From Flavobacteriales bacterium (GTDB taxonomy: Bacteria; Bacteroidota; Bacteroidia; Flavobacteriales_F; PHOS-HE28): a stretch of 5,396 nt of DNA. The DNA lies in the NCBI GenBank assembly GCA_025455765.1, contig JALOLX010000327.1, positions 1 to 5,396 of the forward strand, in the 5' to 3' direction. The notes beneath the pieces are model-generated. The model was not told where the DNA came from and did not search any database. It saw nothing but the letters and a program-made list of their open reading frames with translations. This document shows, in pieces, positions 4,504-5,396 of the stretch. The translations under genes and the position numbers were made by a program. Each line of letters begins with the position of its first letter. The stretch's first letter is position 1.

Positions 4504-5396
4504 ATGGCCACCAAGAAGCAAGCCCTCGACTGGGCCCTCGCCCCCGCCCCCGAATCCAAGGACCACTTCACCCTGAAGAGCGAGTACGACCTCTTCATCG
4601 GTGGCAAGTGGGTCAAGCCCAAGAGCGGGAAGTACTTCGACACCATCAACCCCGCCAACGAGCAGAAGCTCGCGCGCATCGCCGAGGCCAACGCCGCCGA
4701 CGTGGACGCCGCCGTCAAAGCCGCCCGCAAGGCCTACGACACCGTGTGGAGCAGGATGCCCGCCGCCGAACGCGCCAAGTACATCTACCGCATCGCGCGC
4801 TTGTTGCAGGAGAAGGCCCGTCAGTTCGCCGTGGTCGAAAGCATGGACGGCGGCAAGGCCATCCGCGAAAGCCGCGACGTGGACGTGCCGCTCGCCGCCG
4901 CGCACTTCTTCTACTACGCCGGTTGGGCCGACAAGCTCTCCCCGGAAAGACACCGAGCGCATTGGGCGTCGCCGGGCAGATCATCCCGTGGAACTTCCCG
5001 CTGCTCATGGCCGCGTGGAAGATCGCGCCCGCGCTGGCCTGCGGCAACACCGTGGTGCTGAAGCCCGCCGAGACCACACCGCTCACCTCCCTGCTGCTCG
5101 CCGAGCTCATCCAGGAAGCCGAACTGCCCGACGGCGTCGTCAACATCATCACCGGTGCGGGGGCCACGGGCGCCGCGCTCGTCAACCATCCGGGCATCGA
5201 CAAGATCGCCTTCACCGGCAGCACCGGCGTGGGCAAGCTCATCCAGAAGAGCATCGCGGGCACCGGTAAAAAGGCCACGCTCGAGCTCGGCGGCAAAGCG
5301 GCCAACATCATCTTCGCCGATGCCACCATCGACCAGGCCGTCGAAGGCATCATCAACGGCATCTACTTCAACCAGGGCCACGTGTGCTGCGCCGGC
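4504..5396 (+). pseudogene. NAD(P)-dependent aldehyde dehydrogenase, frameshifted and cut by the window end
   Basis: This is a member of the aldehyde dehydrogenase superfamily, which oxidises aldehydes to acids with NAD(P)+. The N-terminal part is in one frame (4504-4938): WALAPAPESKDH, YDLFIGGKWVKPKSGKYFDTINPA, AERAKYIYRIARLLQEKA, VESMDGGKAIRESRDVDVPLAA, FFYYAGWADKL. From 4941 the protein continues in another frame to the window end: PGKTPSALGVAGQIIPWNFPLLMAAWKIAPALACGN, VVLKPAETTPLT, FTGSTGVGK (cofactor loop), LELGGK (general base Glu) and FNQGHVCCAG (catalytic Cys, first of the CC pair). Left unrepaired, the first frame stops at 5059-5061. The GIYFNQGHVCCAG form is typical of a subfamily common in Bacteroidota, sometimes near deoC. 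Full-length enzymes have about 480-510 residues, so roughly 200 lie outside. ATG 4504 is chosen because homology starts there. Either a real pseudogene or an assembly error. Confidence 0.88.
4936..4946 (+). other. Frameshift/deletion point in the aldehyde dehydrogenase
   Basis: AAG CTC TC (ADKL-S) meets CCC GGA AAG (PGK) with one base missing modulo three. Family members usually have about four residues between KL and PG (of the type x-Tyr-Ala-Phe). A loss of about 10 nt therefore explains both the missing residues and the change of frame. After this point the frame stays open to the window end. Confidence 0.75.

Noticed and set aside
4489..5381. Long minus-strand and alternate-frame open frames across the dehydrogenase
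   Set aside because: They are rich in Ala, Arg, Gly and Val in the way expected of the complement of GC-rich coding DNA; the plus-strand frames carry clear enzyme motifs.

Overview
The window looks like a chromosomal segment of a high-GC member of the Bacteroidota. The inference rests on a PorT-type outer-membrane beta-barrel protein, an aldehyde dehydrogenase of the subfamily common in that phylum, and the general lack of strong Shine-Dalgarno sites before the larger genes. This is protein-style inference; no rRNA or marker gene is present. Most genes are GC-rich (one 60-nt sample of the dehydrogenase is about 75% G+C), but the gene at 3588-4292 is clearly poorer (about 42% in the sample line 3841-3900).

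Left part (1-1360): the 3' end of a BON-domain protein (envelope/osmotic stress type), a strong hairpin, then a complete Dps ferritin-like protein with intact ferroxidase residues. Middle part (1318-2310), on the minus strand: a membrane-anchored SRPBCC-fold protein, then an unusual three-arm CCCTGTGAA repeat, a 39-residue single-span membrane protein and an intrinsic terminator. The order reads as a small minus-strand unit convergent with dps. The theme of this half is stress protection and the cell envelope.

Right part (2311-5396): about 460 nt of non-coding, possibly mobile-element-derived DNA, then an outer-membrane beta-barrel gene that appears to lack its final strand. It is followed by a remnant of an aldehyde dehydrogenase start (26 codons), a lower-GC gene for a caspase/CHAT-like His-Cys protein, a GC-rich structured spacer, and a larger aldehyde dehydrogenase gene. 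That gene begins with the same N-terminal motif as the remnant, is broken by a frameshift near 4940, and runs off the window.

The most interesting region is 3457-4580. Two copies of a dehydrogenase 5' end lie about 1 kb apart around a compositionally foreign His-Cys (caspase-like) gene. This suggests insertion or duplication and deletion. The second point of interest is the CCCTGTGAA array at 1600-1634, which can form two mutually exclusive hairpins or tandem operators upstream of a previously easy-to-miss small membrane protein.
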